DNA from: Streptomyces cellostaticus
GTDB lineage: Bacteria; Actinomycetota; Actinomycetes; Streptomycetales; Streptomycetaceae
Direction: 5' to 3'
DNA length: 64,000 nt
Assembly (NCBI RefSeq): GCF_023630175.1
Contig: NZ_JALLIN010000012.1
Location: 90,763 to 154,762, forward strand
Shown piece by piece: positions 16,803 to 26,849 of this stretch (its first letter is position 1; each line of letters opens with the position of its first letter). The notes under the pieces were generated by a model. That model did not search any database. It saw only the letters and a program-made list of their open reading frames with translations, and was not told the origin of the DNA. A program made the translations under genes and the position numbers.

Positions 16803-18434
16803 ATGAGAGCTGCCGCCCTGTACTCGGCCGCCGGGTCCCTGCTCCTCGCGGCCCTGACGGCGGCTCCGGCGGACGGCGCCGCGGGCGCCCCGGGCACGGC
16901 GGAGACGCGCGGGACGGCGGTGGCCGCCCAGCGGGCGCGCGAGACGGGCATCGAGTTCGCCGGGTGCGACGGGAAGGACGCGCCGCGGAGCCTGGAGTGC
17001 GGCACGGTACGCGTCCCGCTGGACTACGCGCGGCCCGACGGCGAGCAGATCGAGCTGACCGTCAGCCGGGCCCGGGCCACCCACGAGGACCCGCGCGACA
17101 GCAGGCGGAAGGTGCCCCGGCAGGGCGCCCTGGTCTACAACCCGGGCGGCCCCGGCGCCTCCGGGATGTACTTCCCGATGGCCCGCACCCTGCCCGTGTG
17201 GCAGCGGATCGCCGCCGCGTACGACCTCGTCGGCTACGCCCCGCGCGGGGTGGGCCGTTCGGCGCCGCTGTCCTGCGTCGAGCCGAGGCTCTTCCTCCAC
17301 GCGCCCACCGAGTCACCCACCCACCCCACGGAGCGGTACAAGCGGCAGCGCGTCGACCGGGCGAAGGCGTACGCGCGCGGCTGCGCCGCACGGTCCGGGA
17401 GCGGGCTGCGGTTCTACAACTCCCTGAACAACGCCCGTGACCTCGACGTCCTGCGGGCCGCTCTGGGCGAGGACCGGCTGACGTACCTGGGCGCGTCGTA
17501 CGGCACCTACTTCGGCGCGCTGTACGCGACGCTGTTCCCCTCGCACGTCCGGCGGATGGTGCTGGACTCCGCGGTGGACCCGTCCCCGCAGAAGGTCTGG
17601 TACCGCGCCAACCTCGACCAGTCCGCCGCGTTCGAGGACCGCTGGACGGACTTCCGCGAGTGGATCGCCCGGCACGACGACGTGTACCGGCTCGGTGACA
17701 CCGCCGCGAAGGTGCGGCGGAGTTTCGCCACCGCGCGCGGCCGGCTGGCGCGGAGGGCGGCGGGCGGCACGGTGGGCCCGGGTCAGTTGCAGAACGCGTT
17801 CCTGCAGGCCGGGTACTCCGACGACCTCTGGCCGAGCCGGGCCGCCGCGCTGTCGGCCTATCTGAGGGGCGACGCCGGGGCGCTGGTCGAGCTGGCCGCG
17901 CCGGACGCGGGCAGGGCCGCCGAGGCGGAGAACGCCGCCGCGGTCTACACGGCGGTCGAGTGCAACGACGCGGCCTGGCCGACGGACTGGATGGTGTGGG
18001 ACCGCGACAACACCCGGCTCGCGCGCAGCGCTCCGTTCGAGACCTGGGACAACGTGTGGACGAACCTGCCCTGTGCCTACTGGCCGGTCCCCCCGCAGCG
18101 GCCGCTGGACGTGCGGACGGGGCCGGGTGAGCTGCCGCCGGTGCTGATCCTGGCCGCCGAACGGGACGCGGCCACCCCCTACTCGGGTGCGCTGGAGATG
18201 AACCGGCGGCTGGCCGGATCGGCGCTGGTCACCGAGCGGGACGCCGGTACGCACGGCATCGGGGGCGGCCCCAACGGGTGCGTGAACCGCCACCTGGACG
18301 GCTACCTGCTCGAGGGCCGCGTCCCGGCGCGGCACGCCGCCTGCGCACCGCGCCCGGAGCCGCGGCCCGGGCCCGCGGTCTCCCCCACCGCTGAGCGCCC
18401 CGAACGCGACGCCGTCAAGGGCGAGGCGGGCTGA
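16803..18434 (+). CDS. secreted alpha/beta hydrolase, tripeptidyl aminopeptidase type
   Basis: This 543-residue protein has a Sec signal peptide (to about residue 26). The S33 alpha/beta-hydrolase fold has an oxyanion block 'YNPGGPGASG', nucleophile elbow 'GASYGTYFG', a late Asp in 'AAERDAATPY' and the catalytic His in 'GTHGIGG'. The C-terminal TAP-like region is present. Such Streptomyces enzymes remove N-terminal tripeptides from secreted proteins. A small oddity is 'YAPRGVGRS' where relatives have Asp before Pro-Arg-Gly. The ATG is chosen because GGAGGGA lies 7 bases upstream and the signal peptide begins there. Confidence 0.9.
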   Translation: MRAAALYSAAGSLLLAALTAAPADGAAGAPGTAETRGTAVAAQRARETGIEFAGCDGKDAPRSLECGTVRVPLDYARPDGEQIELTVSRARATHEDPRDSRRKVPRQGALVYNPGGPGASGMYFPMARTLPVWQRIAAAYDLVGYAPRGVGRSAPLSCVEPRLFLHAPTESPTHPTERYKRQRVDRAKAYARGCAARSGSGLRFYNSLNNARDLDVLRAALGEDRLTYLGASYGTYFGALYATLFPSHVRRMVLDSAVDPSPQKVWYRANLDQSAAFEDRWTDFREWIARHDDVYRLGDTAAKVRRSFATARGRLARRAAGGTVGPGQLQNAFLQAGYSDDLWPSRAAALSAYLRGDAGALVELAAPDAGRAAEAENAAAVYTAVECNDAAWPTDWMVWDRDNTRLARSAPFETWDNVWTNLPCAYWPVPPQRPLDVRTGPGELPPVLILAAERDAATPYSGALEMNRRLAGSALVTERDAGTHGIGGGPNGCVNRHLDGYLLEGRVPARHAACAPRPEPRPGPAVSPTAERPERDAVKGEAG

Positions 18435-18435
18435 G

Positions 18436-18602
18436 GGCCGTCCCGCGATCCCCGGCCGATCGGCGCACGGCGTCGGACGCGGTGCGTCGCGAGGCGGAGG
18501 GCCGTCCCGCTACCGGGCCGGTTCGGGTGATCCGACGACGCGGCGGGGGCCGTGGCCGTCGCCGCGCGCCAGCCGGGGACCGCGGGGTGGCCCTTCAGGG
18601 CC
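18436..18602. repeat. MITE-like intergenic element, copy B
   Basis: This 167-bp element begins GGCCGTCCCGCGATCCCCGG and ends with its reverse complement at 17 of 20 positions. It is similar over its whole length to copy A at 2740-2897. It starts just past the hydrolase stop codon and fills most of the space before hemQ. Confidence 0.75.
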
Positions 18603-18691
18603 TGTTGCGCCCCGGCCCGGCCCCGCCACCGGACCGGTGACGTCCCTCCGGCGCCCGTACCGCATCCCCGGGGACACCCCCCGGCCCACCC

Positions 18692-19423
18692 TCAGGCCAG
18701 GCCCGCCACGAGATCGGCGATGTCCTTGCGGCGCCCGGTGAAGAAGGGGACTTCCTCGCGGACGTGCCTGCGGGCCTCGGAGCCGCGCAGGTGGCGCATG
18801 AGGTCGACGATGCGGTACAGCTCGTCGGCCTCGAAGGCCAGCATCCACTCGTAGTCGCCGAGCGAGAACGAGGCGACCGTGTTGGCGCGGACGTCCGGGT
18901 AGCCGCGGGCCATCTTGCCGTGGTCGGCGAGCATGCGGCGCCGGTCCTCGTCGGGCAGCAGGTACCAGTCGTAGGAGCGCACGAAGGGGTAGACGCTCAC
19001 GTAGTCGCGGGGCGTCTCGTCGGCCAGGAACGCCGGGATGTGCGAGCGGTTGAACTCCGCGGGGCGGTGCAGCGCCATGTTCGACCACACCGGCTCCAGC
19101 GCGCGGCCCAGCCTGGTGCGCCGGAAGAGGTTGTACGCCTCCTGGAGCTGGTCGCTGGTCTCGGCGTGCCACCAGATCATCAGGTCGGCGTCGGCTCGCA
19201 GCCCGGAGACGTCGTACGTGCCGCGGATCGTCACGTCCTTCGCGGCGAGCTGGTCGAACAGCTCCTGGACCTCGTCGGCGTAGCCCGCGCGGTCCTCCGG
19301 GAGCACGTCCTTCAGCTTGAAGACGGACCACAGCGTGTAGCGGATGACCTCGTTGAGGTCCTTGGCCAGCTTGCCCTTGTTCGGGATCCTGCCGGTCTCG
19401 GTGGTGGGGACGTCGTCACTCAT
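18692..19423 (-). CDS. hemQ: coproheme decarboxylase (chlorite dismutase family)
   Basis: HemQ/ChdC (243 residues) converts coproheme to haem b with peroxide, the last step of the coproporphyrin-dependent pathway of Gram-positive bacteria. Typical blocks are '[10 protein letters not shown]', '[20 protein letters not shown]', '[13 protein letters not shown]' with the catalytic Tyr, and '[14 protein letters not shown]'. It lies only 4 bases downstream of the porphyrinogen oxidase gene and is surely co-transcribed with it. The start ATG follows a purine-rich stretch (GGGAGAATAGGAAC). Confidence 0.96.
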   Translation of the reverse strand: MSDDVPTTETGRIPNKGKLAKDLNEVIRYTLWSVFKLKDVLPEDRAGYADEVQELFDQLAAKDVTIRGTYDVSGLRADADLMIWWHAETSDQLQEAYNLFRRTRLGRALEPVWSNMALHRPAEFNRSHIPAFLADETPRDYVSVYPFVRSYDWYLLPDEDRRRMLADHGKMARGYPDVRANTVASFSLGDYEWMLAFEADELYRIVDLMRHLRGSEARRHVREEVPFFTGRRKDIADLVAGLA

Positions 19424-19427
19424 GTTC

Positions 19428-20882
19428 CTATTCTCCCGCTCCGCCGTGCAGGCTCTGCACCGGGTCGGCCGTCAGCCTCCACACGCCGCCGAGGTCGCCG
19501 CCGAGCTGGTCGACGGCCGCGTGGGCGCTCGCGACGCAGGCCGGGATGCCGACGCCGTCGTACTGGGCGCCGCACACCGCGAGGCCCGGCAGCCCGGCGA
19601 CGTGCTCGCGGATACGGGTCACGCGCGCGTGGTGGCCCACCGGGTACTGGGGCAGCCCCTCGGTCCAGCGGGTCACGCGGGTCTCCAGGGGTGCGGCGTC
19701 CAGGCCGGTGGCCTCGCGCAGGTCGCTGCGGGAGACGGCGACCAGTTCGGCGTCCTCGCGCTCGAGCACCTCGGTCTCCTCGTGCCGTCCGACCGAGGTG
19801 CGCAGCACGACCACGTCCGGGTCCTCCTCGGCGATCCAGTCCCACTTCTGCGAGGCGAAGGTGGACGCCTTGATCGTGCGGCCGTCGACGGGCGGCACCA
19901 GGAACCCGCTGCCCGCGGGCAGGGCGAGTCCGGTACGGCGGTAGGCGAGGGTGACCAGGGCCATGGAGGCGTACTCGACGGTGGCGAGTTCGGCCGCCGC
20001 CGCCGGGATCTCGGCGCTCAGCAACGCGGCCGCGGCCGCGGCGGGTACGGCGACGACCACCGCGTCCGCGTCCAGCACCCGCTCCCCCGCGATGACCCGC
20101 CAGCGGCCGGACGCCTCCCGGCGCAGCCCGGTCACCGGCGTGCGGCAGAGGATGTCGCCGCCGAGGGCGCGCACCGACTCGGCGACCGCGAGCGGCAGCC
20201 GGCCCACGCCGCCCTCGATGCCCATGAACACGGGCCCCGTCTGCCTGCTCGCCGCGGCCGCGGCCTGGATGTCGCGCACAGCCTCGGTGAGGGAGTCGTG
20301 GGTGTGGGCCGCCCGGAAGAGCTGCGGCACGGCCGAGCGCATCGAGATGCGGTACGCGTCGCCCGCGTACACCCCGCCCAGGAGCGGGTCCACCAGCCGG
20401 TCGACGACCTCCCGGCCGAGCCGTGCCGCCACGTACTCGCCGACCGCCACGTCGTCGCCGATCTCGGTGCGGGGCAGTTCGGCGTCGCGTCCGATCCGGG
20501 CGAGGCCCTCGTCGGACAGCACCCCGGCGAGGGCCGCGGCGGTCCCGGGGACGCCCATCACATGCCCCTTGGGCATGGGGCGCAGGGCGCCGCGGGTCCA
20601 GATCGAGGCGGTCGCGGTGGCCGGCGGCCGAAGCCGCCCGGCGAGGCCGACCTCGCGCGCGAGGGTCACCGCCTCGGGGCGGCGGGCCAGCATCGACTCG
20701 GCGCCCAGGTCCACCCGGACGCCCGCGATCTCGCCCGGGAGGAGCTTGCCGCCCACCCGGTCCGAGGCCTCCAGCACGGTCACCCGGGCGCCTCGCCGCA
20801 GCAGCCGGTGGGCGGCGGCCAGCCCCGAGATCCCGGCTCCGATGACGACGACATGCCCCGAATGCGTACCCGTTGCGCTCAT
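19428..20882 (-). CDS. cgoX: coproporphyrinogen III/protoporphyrinogen oxidase
   Basis: This 484-residue FAD enzyme of the HemY/CgoX type oxidises coproporphyrinogen III. The FAD-binding start is '[18 protein letters not shown]' followed by '[12 protein letters not shown]'. The C-terminal block '[21 protein letters not shown]' is the second FAD contact. The ATG at 20882 gives the dinucleotide fold close to the N terminus and has GGGGA upstream; the open frame extends further but without family sequence. It forms an operon with hemQ, matching consecutive steps in the pathway. Confidence 0.95.
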   Translation of the reverse strand: MSATGTHSGHVVVIGAGISGLAAAHRLLRRGARVTVLEASDRVGGKLLPGEIAGVRVDLGAESMLARRPEAVTLAREVGLAGRLRPPATATASIWTRGALRPMPKGHVMGVPGTAAALAGVLSDEGLARIGRDAELPRTEIGDDVAVGEYVAARLGREVVDRLVDPLLGGVYAGDAYRISMRSAVPQLFRAAHTHDSLTEAVRDIQAAAAASRQTGPVFMGIEGGVGRLPLAVAESVRALGGDILCRTPVTGLRREASGRWRVIAGERVLDADAVVVAVPAAAAAALLSAEIPAAAAELATVEYASMALVTLAYRRTGLALPAGSGFLVPPVDGRTIKASTFASQKWDWIAEEDPDVVVLRTSVGRHEETEVLEREDAELVAVSRSDLREATGLDAAPLETRVTRWTEGLPQYPVGHHARVTRIREHVAGLPGLAVCGAQYDGVGIPACVASAHAAVDQLGGDLGGVWRLTADPVQSLHGGAGE

Positions 20883-21055
20883 GTTCCCCACTCTCTCAGA
20901 CCCCTCCGGCGGTTCCGCCCCGGCCCGGTGTCCGGGACGAGTCCGGACCGTGACCGCATCGGAACCGGCGCACCCCAACGTCCCGGACCGTCCGTGCGTC
21001 GAAGGAGCGTCAGAGGTCACAGCCGTCGTGTCTCACCGCTCCCGGGGGTACCGCC

Positions 21056-22024
21056 ATGCGCACACCACGTCCCGTCCGACCTGTCCGGGCCCTGGCCGGG
21101 GTCCTGCTCGCCGCCTGTCTGGCGCTCACCGGGTGCAGTGCCGCGGACGACTCGGACGGCGGTTCCGCCAAGTCCGCCGCGGACGGGGCGCAGCGGCGCG
21201 AGGGTGCCGCAGGCGGCGGGGCGCAGGACGCGAAGCAGGCCCGCCGGGCACCCGCGTCCGTCCCGAGCGCCGTCATCCGCACCGCCTCCCTCACCGTCGA
21301 GGTCAAGGACGTCTCCGAGGCGCTGGAGCGGGCCCGCACCACCGCGCAGGGCGCGGGTGGTTTCGTCGGCGGCGAGAACACCGGCCGGGACTCCGACGGC
21401 CACGAGTACACGCGCGTGGTGCTGCGGGTGCCGTCGGCCCGGTACGACGAGGTCCTCGGTGACCTCCAGGGCGCCGGCCGGCTCGTCGAGCGCACCGCGA
21501 AGGCGCAGGACGTCACGGACCAGGTCGTGGACGTGGACAGCCGGGTCAAGTCGCAGCGCGCGAGCGTGGCCCGGATCCGGACGCTGATGGACCGGGCGAC
21601 CGAACTGAGCGACGTCGTCACCCTGGAGGGGGAGCTGAGCAGCCGGGAGGCGGACCTGGAGGCGCTGCTCGCCCGGCAGGCGTCCCTCAAGGACCGCACC
21701 AGCCTCGCGACCATCACCCTGTCGCTGTCCGAGACGCCCGCGAAGAAGGCCGCCGAGGACGGCACGCCGGGCTTCGTGGACGCTCTGTCGGGCGGCTGGC
21801 ACGCGTTCGTCACGATGCTGCGCTGGATCGCCCTGCTCCTGGGCGCGCTGCTGCCCTTCGCCGCGCTCGCCGCCCTGCTGGCACTGGTGTGGGCGCGGGT
21901 CGTCCGGCCGCGGCTGCCGCGCCGCCCGGCGCGGGTCCCCGCACCGGCGCCGACCGCGCCGGGTCCGCTGCCGCACGCGCGCCCGGTGCCGGAGCCGGCG
22001 CGCGAGCCGGGCCGCCAGGACTGA
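21056..22024 (+). CDS. DUF4349 lipoprotein
   Basis: This 322-residue protein has a lipoprotein signal ending LTGC (Cys about residue 23) and a low-complexity linker. The DUF4349 domain starts near residue 75 ('VIRTASLTVEVKDVSEALERA'), has a coiled-coil centre ('RIRTLMDRATELSDVVTLEGEL', 'SSREADLEALLARQASL') and ends with one membrane helix at about 250-285. It is anchored outside the membrane at both ends. The family function is unknown. It diverges from the cgoX gene with 173 bases between the starts. Confidence 0.88.
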   Translation: MRTPRPVRPVRALAGVLLAACLALTGCSAADDSDGGSAKSAADGAQRREGAAGGGAQDAKQARRAPASVPSAVIRTASLTVEVKDVSEALERARTTAQGAGGFVGGENTGRDSDGHEYTRVVLRVPSARYDEVLGDLQGAGRLVERTAKAQDVTDQVVDVDSRVKSQRASVARIRTLMDRATELSDVVTLEGELSSREADLEALLARQASLKDRTSLATITLSLSETPAKKAAEDGTPGFVDALSGGWHAFVTMLRWIALLLGALLPFAALAALLALVWARVVRPRLPRRPARVPAPAPTAPGPLPHARPVPEPAREPGRQD

Positions 22025-22073
22025 CACGCGGGCCCGGTCGGACCGAAGTGGCCGCGCACCGTAGCGTGTTCGC

Positions 22074-23474
22074 ATGAGCGTGGACGGTGGGCGGGACGGC
22101 AGGCGACGGCTGGTGGTGATCGGCGGCGACGCCGCGGGGATGTCCGCGGCGTCGCAGGCGCGGCGGATGTCGGGTCCGGAGGAACTGGAGATCGTGGCCT
22201 TCGAACGGGGCCGCTTCACCTCCTACTCGGCGTGCGGGATCCCGTACTGGGTGGGCGGTGACGTGCCCGAACGCGATCAGCTCGTCGCACGCACCCCGGC
22301 GGAGCACCGCGCGCGCGGGATCGATGTGCGCACGCGCACCGAGGTCGTGGAGATCGACGTGGCCGGGCAGCGGGTACGCGCGCGCGACGTCGACTCCGGC
22401 GCGGAGTCGTGGACGTCGTACGACGGACTGGTCATCGGCACCGGCGCCCGTCCGGTCCGCCCCGACATGCCGGGCGTGGACGCGCCGGGCGTGCACGGGG
22501 TGCAGACCCTGGACGACGGCGAGGCGCTGCTGGACTCCCTGGAGCGGGCGCCAGGCCGTCGCGCGGTGGTGGTGGGCGCCGGCTACATCGGTGTCGAGAT
22601 GGCCGAGGCGCTGATCAACCGGGGCTTCGAGGTGACGGTCGTCAACCGCGGCCGGGAGCCCATGTCGACCCTGGACCCGGACATGGGCCGCATGGTGCAC
22701 GGGGCCATGGAGGGCCTCGGCATCACCATGGTGAACGACGCCGAGGTGACCAGGGTGCTCACCGGCGAGGACGGCCGGATCCGCGCGGTGGCCACCGAGG
22801 GCGCCGAGTACCCGGCGGACGTCGTGGTGCTGGGCATCGGTGTGCGCCCGGAGACCTCGCTCGCCCGCGCGGCGGGGCTGCCGGTCGGTGCGCACGGCGG
22901 TCTGCTCACCGATCTCGCGATGCGGGTACGCGGCCACGGGAACATCTGGGCGGGCGGCGACTGCGTCGAGGTGCTGAACCTGGTCTCCGGGCAGGAACAG
23001 TACGTTCCGCTGGGCACGCACGCCAACAAGCACGGCCAGGTCATCGGCACCAACGCGGGCGGTGGGTACGCCACCTTCCCGGGTGTGGTCGGCACGGCGG
23101 TCAGCAAGGTCTGCGACCTGGAGATCGCGCGCACCGGCCTGCGCGAGAAGGACGCCCACCGGGCGGGCCTGCGGTTCGAGACGGTCACCATCGAGTCGAC
23201 CAGCCGGGCCGGCTACTACCCCGGGGCCTCCCCGATGACGGTGAAGATGCTCGCCGAGCGCGGTACGGGCCGGCTGCTCGGCGTCCAGATCGTCGGCAGG
23301 GAGGGCGCGGCCAAGCGGGTCGACATCGCGGCGGTGGCGCTGACCGCGCGGATGACGGTGCAGCAGATGACGTCCCTGGACCTCGGGTACGCCCCGCCCT
23401 TCTCGCCGGTGTGGGACCCGGTCCTGGTGGCGGCGAGAAAGGCGACGGCCAAGGTGCGGGCGGGCCGGCCGTAG
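22074..23474 (+). CDS. FAD/NAD-dependent disulfide reductase-like oxidoreductase
   Basis: This 466-residue enzyme resembles CoA-disulfide reductase or NADH oxidase. The FAD motif is 'LVVIGGDAAGMSAASQARR', and the active-site cysteine block 'SYSACGIPYWVGG' is typical of this group. An NAD-binding motif (VVVGAGYIGVEMAEAL) and the C-terminal dimer domain 'LDLGYAPPFSPVWDP' are present. It uses one redox Cys rather than a CxxxxC pair. The substrate (CoA disulfide, oxygen or a persulfide) cannot be told from sequence. The ATG start is at 22074, 49 bases after the DUF4349 gene. Confidence 0.88.
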   Translation: MSVDGGRDGRRRLVVIGGDAAGMSAASQARRMSGPEELEIVAFERGRFTSYSACGIPYWVGGDVPERDQLVARTPAEHRARGIDVRTRTEVVEIDVAGQRVRARDVDSGAESWTSYDGLVIGTGARPVRPDMPGVDAPGVHGVQTLDDGEALLDSLERAPGRRAVVVGAGYIGVEMAEALINRGFEVTVVNRGREPMSTLDPDMGRMVHGAMEGLGITMVNDAEVTRVLTGEDGRIRAVATEGAEYPADVVVLGIGVRPETSLARAAGLPVGAHGGLLTDLAMRVRGHGNIWAGGDCVEVLNLVSGQEQYVPLGTHANKHGQVIGTNAGGGYATFPGVVGTAVSKVCDLEIARTGLREKDAHRAGLRFETVTIESTSRAGYYPGASPMTVKMLAERGTGRLLGVQIVGREGAAKRVDIAAVALTARMTVQQMTSLDLGYAPPFSPVWDPVLVAARKATAKVRAGRP

Positions 23475-23486
23475 GCGGCGGGCGGT

Positions 23487-23777
23487 TCAGGCGGTCGTGC
23501 TGATCCGCGGCAGGGAGGTGACGCCCCCGCCGGCCGGCGTGGCCGCGGGCTGCTCCCCCGCGGGTTTGGCGTGCGAGGCGGACGGACGGGTGGACCGCAG
23601 CCGGTAGCTCACCGCCTCGTCCAGCGTCACCGGCCGCTGCATCTGCGCCGCCAGCCGCCCGGCCTCCTGACCGAGCCGGGCGACGTCCTCCCAGGGGATG
23701 CGTATCACCAAGGACAGCTCGGCCTCGCCGTCGGGCAGCGCCTGCATCGCCGGCACCTGCGGAGCGTTCGCGTTCAT
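23487..23777 (-). CDS. small conserved protein of unknown function
   Basis: This is a 96-residue protein without signal or membrane segment. The core 'ELSLVIRIPWEDVARLGQEAGRLAAQ' followed by 'PVTLDEAVSYRLRS' looks like an alpha/beta module with an amphipathic helix. The tail is Pro-, Ala- and Thr-rich. The start is the ATG at 23777, preceded by GAGGATCAG. It faces the oxidoreductase (stops 13 bases apart) and diverges from the rhomboid gene. I assign no function. Confidence 0.6.
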   Translation of the reverse strand: MNANAPQVPAMQALPDGEAELSLVIRIPWEDVARLGQEAGRLAAQMQRPVTLDEAVSYRLRSTRPSASHAKPAGEQPAATPAGGGVTSLPRISTTA

Positions 23778-23869
23778 CGCCTGATCCTCACGTCGGTTGA
23801 GGGGAGATACGCGACCGCGCGCGCCGGCGTTCACCGATTCACGCGCCGTTTCCCGGGCAGTACTCCTGT

Positions 23870-24691
23870 GTGGTCATCCCCGTCCATGACGTGAACCCGG
23901 CGCGCCGCACCCCGTACGTGACGTACGTCCTCGTGGCCGCCAACGTCCTCGTCTTCCTCCTCACTCCCGGCACCGTTTCGGTGCCGGGTTCGAGCGAACT
24001 GGCGCAGCTCTGCCACCTGCAGGCCTTCATGGACCACTACGCGGCGGTCCCCCAGGAGCTGATCCACCATCAGATGCCGCGGGCGGTCCCGACCGGCGGC
24101 GTGGGCGTGGGCCCGCACGGCCCGGGCTGCGTGGTGGCACCGCCCGCGTACGACAAGTCCCCGGCGCTGTCCGTGTTCACGGCGATGTTCCTGCACGGCG
24201 GCTGGCTGCACCTGCTGGGCAACATGCTGTTCCTGATGATCTTCGGCAACAACGTCGAGGACCGGATGGGACACATCCGCTACTTCCTCTTCTACGTCTT
24301 CTGCGGCTACGCGGCCGGCTACGGCTTCGCACTGCTCAACGCCGCCTCCGCCGACCCGCTGATCGGCGCGTCCGGGGCGATCGCCGGCGTGCTGGGCGCC
24401 TATCTGGTGCTGTATCCGAGGGCGCGGGTCTGGGTCCTGGTCCCGTTCCTGGTCTTCCTGCCGCTGCGGCTGCCGGCCTGGCTGGTGCTGGGCTTCTGGT
24501 TCGGGCTGCAGGCGGTGTACTCCTCCGGGCACGGGGTGTCCGGCGCCGGGACGGTGGCGTACGCGGCCCATGTGGTCGGTTTCGTGGTGGGCATGCTGCT
24601 GGCCTGGCCGCTCAAGCCGGGTACCCCTCCACCGCCGGAGCCGCGCCGCCTGGTGTTCGGCAGGCAGGCGCGACCCCGTCAGGTGTGGTGA
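23870..24691 (+). CDS. rhomboid family intramembrane serine protease
   Basis: This 273-residue polytopic protein has 6-7 helices. The rhomboid catalytic serine is in 'LIGASGAIAGVLGAYLVLYP' and the paired His is in the last helix ('YAAHVVGFVVGMLLAW'). 'MFLHGGWLHLLGNMLFLMIFG' is the conserved L1 loop and second helix, and 'VEDRMGHIRYFLFY' follows. Rhomboids cut within membrane helices; the substrate is unknown here. The GTG start has no clear ribosome binding site. Confidence 0.94.
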   Translation: MVIPVHDVNPARRTPYVTYVLVAANVLVFLLTPGTVSVPGSSELAQLCHLQAFMDHYAAVPQELIHHQMPRAVPTGGVGVGPHGPGCVVAPPAYDKSPALSVFTAMFLHGGWLHLLGNMLFLMIFGNNVEDRMGHIRYFLFYVFCGYAAGYGFALLNAASADPLIGASGAIAGVLGAYLVLYPRARVWVLVPFLVFLPLRLPAWLVLGFWFGLQAVYSSGHGVSGAGTVAYAAHVVGFVVGMLLAWPLKPGTPPPPEPRRLVFGRQARPRQVW

Positions 24692-24728
24692 GCCGCGGGT
24701 GCGGTGAGCGCGCGGCGGGCGGCTCCGC

Positions 24729-25796
24729 TCAGCGGGCGGTGCGGGTGTGGACGTACTCCACGAGCCGGGTCAGCGCGTCCGGGTCGGTGTTCGGCATGAC
24801 GCCGTGACCGAGGTTGAAGACATGGCCCTCCAGACCGGCGGCCGCGTCGAGCACCTCGCCGGCCCGGGCCTCGACGGTGTCCTTGTCGGTGAACAGCACC
24901 GTCGGGTCCAGGTTGCCCTGGAGCGCCCTGCCGGGGCCGACGCGCCGGACGGCCTCGTCCAGCGGGACGCGCCAGTCGACGCCGACCACGTCGGCGCCGG
25001 CCTCGCCCATCAGCCCCAGCAGCTCGCCGGTGCCGACGCCGAAGTGGATGCGCGGGACGCCGTACCCGGCGACGGCGTCGAACACCTTCGCCGAGGCGGA
25101 CATGACCGACTTCCGGTAGTCGGCGGGGGCCAGCGCGCCGACCCAGGAGTCGAAGAGCTGGACGGCCGAGGCGCCGGCCTCGATCTGCACCTTCAGGAAC
25201 GCGGCCGTGATGTCGGCGAGGCGGTCCAGCAGGTCGGCCCAGAGCTGCGGGTCGCCGTACATCATCGCCTTGGCGTTCTCGTACGTGCGCGACGGGCCGC
25301 CCTCGACCAGGTAGCTCGCCAGGGTGAACGGCGCCCCGGCGAAACCGATCAGCGGGGTCCCGCCCAGCTCGCGGGTGAGCAGGCCGATCGCCTCGGTGAC
25401 GTAGGAGACGTCCTCGGGCGTCAGGTCGCGCAGCCGGGCCAGGTCCGCGCGGGTGCGGACGGGCTGCTCCACGACCGGGCCGACGCCGGGCTTGATGTCC
25501 AGGTCGAGGCCGATGGCCTTGAGCGGGACGACGATGTCGCTGAAGTAGATCGCCGCGTCCACGTTGTGCCGGCGCACCGGCTGCAGCGTGATCTCGGTGA
25601 CCAGCTCGGGACGCATGCAGGACTCGAGCATCGGGACGCCCTCGCGCACCTTGCGGTACTCGGGCAGTGAGCGGCCGGCCTGGCGCATGAACCACACGGG
25701 GGTGTGCGGCACGGGTTCACGCCTGCACGCCTTGAGGAAGGCGCTGTCGTACGTAGCGGTCGGCTGCTGGCCCGTGGGGCTTCCGTTGGCACTCAC
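24729..25796 (-). CDS. hemE: uroporphyrinogen decarboxylase
   Basis: This 355-residue HemE decarboxylates uroporphyrinogen III to coproporphyrinogen III. The family signatures '[19 protein letters not shown]' near the start and '[20 protein letters not shown]' are present, as is '[19 protein letters not shown]'. It supplies the substrate of the cgoX/hemQ pair located 4 kb to the left on the same strand. It diverges from the DUF3000 gene with 96 bases between the starts. Confidence 0.97.
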   Translation of the reverse strand: MSANGSPTGQQPTATYDSAFLKACRREPVPHTPVWFMRQAGRSLPEYRKVREGVPMLESCMRPELVTEITLQPVRRHNVDAAIYFSDIVVPLKAIGLDLDIKPGVGPVVEQPVRTRADLARLRDLTPEDVSYVTEAIGLLTRELGGTPLIGFAGAPFTLASYLVEGGPSRTYENAKAMMYGDPQLWADLLDRLADITAAFLKVQIEAGASAVQLFDSWVGALAPADYRKSVMSASAKVFDAVAGYGVPRIHFGVGTGELLGLMGEAGADVVGVDWRVPLDEAVRRVGPGRALQGNLDPTVLFTDKDTVEARAGEVLDAAAGLEGHVFNLGHGVMPNTDPDALTRLVEYVHTRTAR

Positions 25797-25892
25797 GTCG
25801 GCAAGTCTCGCACGGCCGCGAAGCGAGAAGTGCGGCCGCCCTCAGGGGTGTCCTCCCTGCACCGGGGCACCGTTCCCCTTACTCTTCCCCGC

Positions 25893-26567
25893 ATGGCTGC
25901 GGCTCAGGGACGATCGTCGGACGGCGCTGACGGAATGGACGACGGGAAGGACTCCGCTCAGGCGGAGAGCCGGACGGGCACGGCGCCACCGGCGTTCCGG
26001 GCCGCGGTCGACGCGCTGCGCACCGCGCGGCTGCGGCCGCAGATCGAGGTGGAGCCGACGCCCGCCCCGCGGCGGCTCGCGCCCTTCGCGTACGCGCTGG
26101 AGGCCGCGGTCGTCGACGGCGACGAGGACCTGGCGGACGGCCGGCTGGTGCTGCTGCACGACCCGGCCGGGCACGAGGCCTGGCACGGCACCTTCCGGCT
26201 GGTGACGCTGGTGCGCGCGGAGCTGGAGCCGGAGATGGCGGCCGATCCGCTGCTGCCGGAGGTGTGCTGGTCGTGGCTGACCGGGGCGCTGCAGGCGCGC
26301 GGCCTGACGTACGGCGAGCCGAGCGGCACCGTCACGCGGGCGAGTTCGCACTACTTCGGCGGGCTGTCCGCCCGCCCGGCCGCCTCCCAGATCGAGATCC
26401 GCGCCTCCTGGACACCGCGCGAGGGCCGCGGCGGCACGCCGGACACCGCCGCGCACCTGGCCTCGTGGTGCGATCTGCTGGCCCAGGTGGGCGGGCTCCC
26501 GCCGGCCGGTCCGGGCGACTCCTCGGTGGTGACCCTGCCGCAGCGCAGGGGCCCGCAGCCACGGTGA
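25893..26567 (+). CDS. DUF3000 family protein
   Basis: This is a 224-residue soluble protein. After an acidic disordered start, the DUF3000 core begins at 'PPAFRAAVDALRTARLRPQI' and runs to 'ASWCDLLAQVGGLPP'. There are no membrane segments or recognisable catalytic motif. The family is restricted to actinobacteria and, as I recall, sits next to hemE and whiI in Streptomyces. The ATG at 25893 gives the family length; the region upstream overlaps the hemE promoter. Confidence 0.85.
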   Translation: MAAAQGRSSDGADGMDDGKDSAQAESRTGTAPPAFRAAVDALRTARLRPQIEVEPTPAPRRLAPFAYALEAAVVDGDEDLADGRLVLLHDPAGHEAWHGTFRLVTLVRAELEPEMAADPLLPEVCWSWLTGALQARGLTYGEPSGTVTRASSHYFGGLSARPAASQIEIRASWTPREGRGGTPDTAAHLASWCDLLAQVGGLPPAGPGDSSVVTLPQRRGPQPR

Positions 26568-26671
26568 CCTGACCACCGGTCGGACCGGATTCATCCTCCT
26601 GGGCGCCCTATTGACACTCTCTTTGTCGATACGACCACTTTCTGACCTCGAATCGCATCGGCTCGAACCGA

Positions 26672-26687
26672 TTCGACCTTCGGGTGA
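26672..26687 (+). promoter_or_regulatory. possible BldM half-site upstream of whiI
   Basis: TTCGACCTTCGGGTGA contains a perfect CGGGTGA half of the BldM box as I recall it (TGnnCCGnnCGGGTGA); the other half is poor. It lies about 90 bases before the predicted WhiG start point. Confidence 0.35.
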
Positions 26688-26742
26688 TCGACCGCATGTC
26701 CGAATTGAACGGATTGTTACTCACTAGATCGTGATCATTCTC

Positions 26743-26770
26743 TAAAGGCGCACGGCTCTGCTGCCGAAGA
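26743..26770 (+). promoter_or_regulatory. WhiG-type sigma promoter of whiI
   Basis: TAAA at 26743-26746 and GCCGAAGA at 26763-26770 are separated by 16 bases. The WhiG/FliA-type consensus is TAAA-N15/16-GCCGATAA, so the -35 is perfect and the -10 matches at 6 of 8. The expected start point is near 26777, giving a leader of about 70 bases. Confidence 0.75.
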
Positions 26771-26849
26771 CGACTGTGACCCTGAAAGCACGTTTCGCCC
26801 CGGCTTCCCTCCCCCCAAGCCGGCCCCTTCCCCCCACCCAGGAGGCCTG

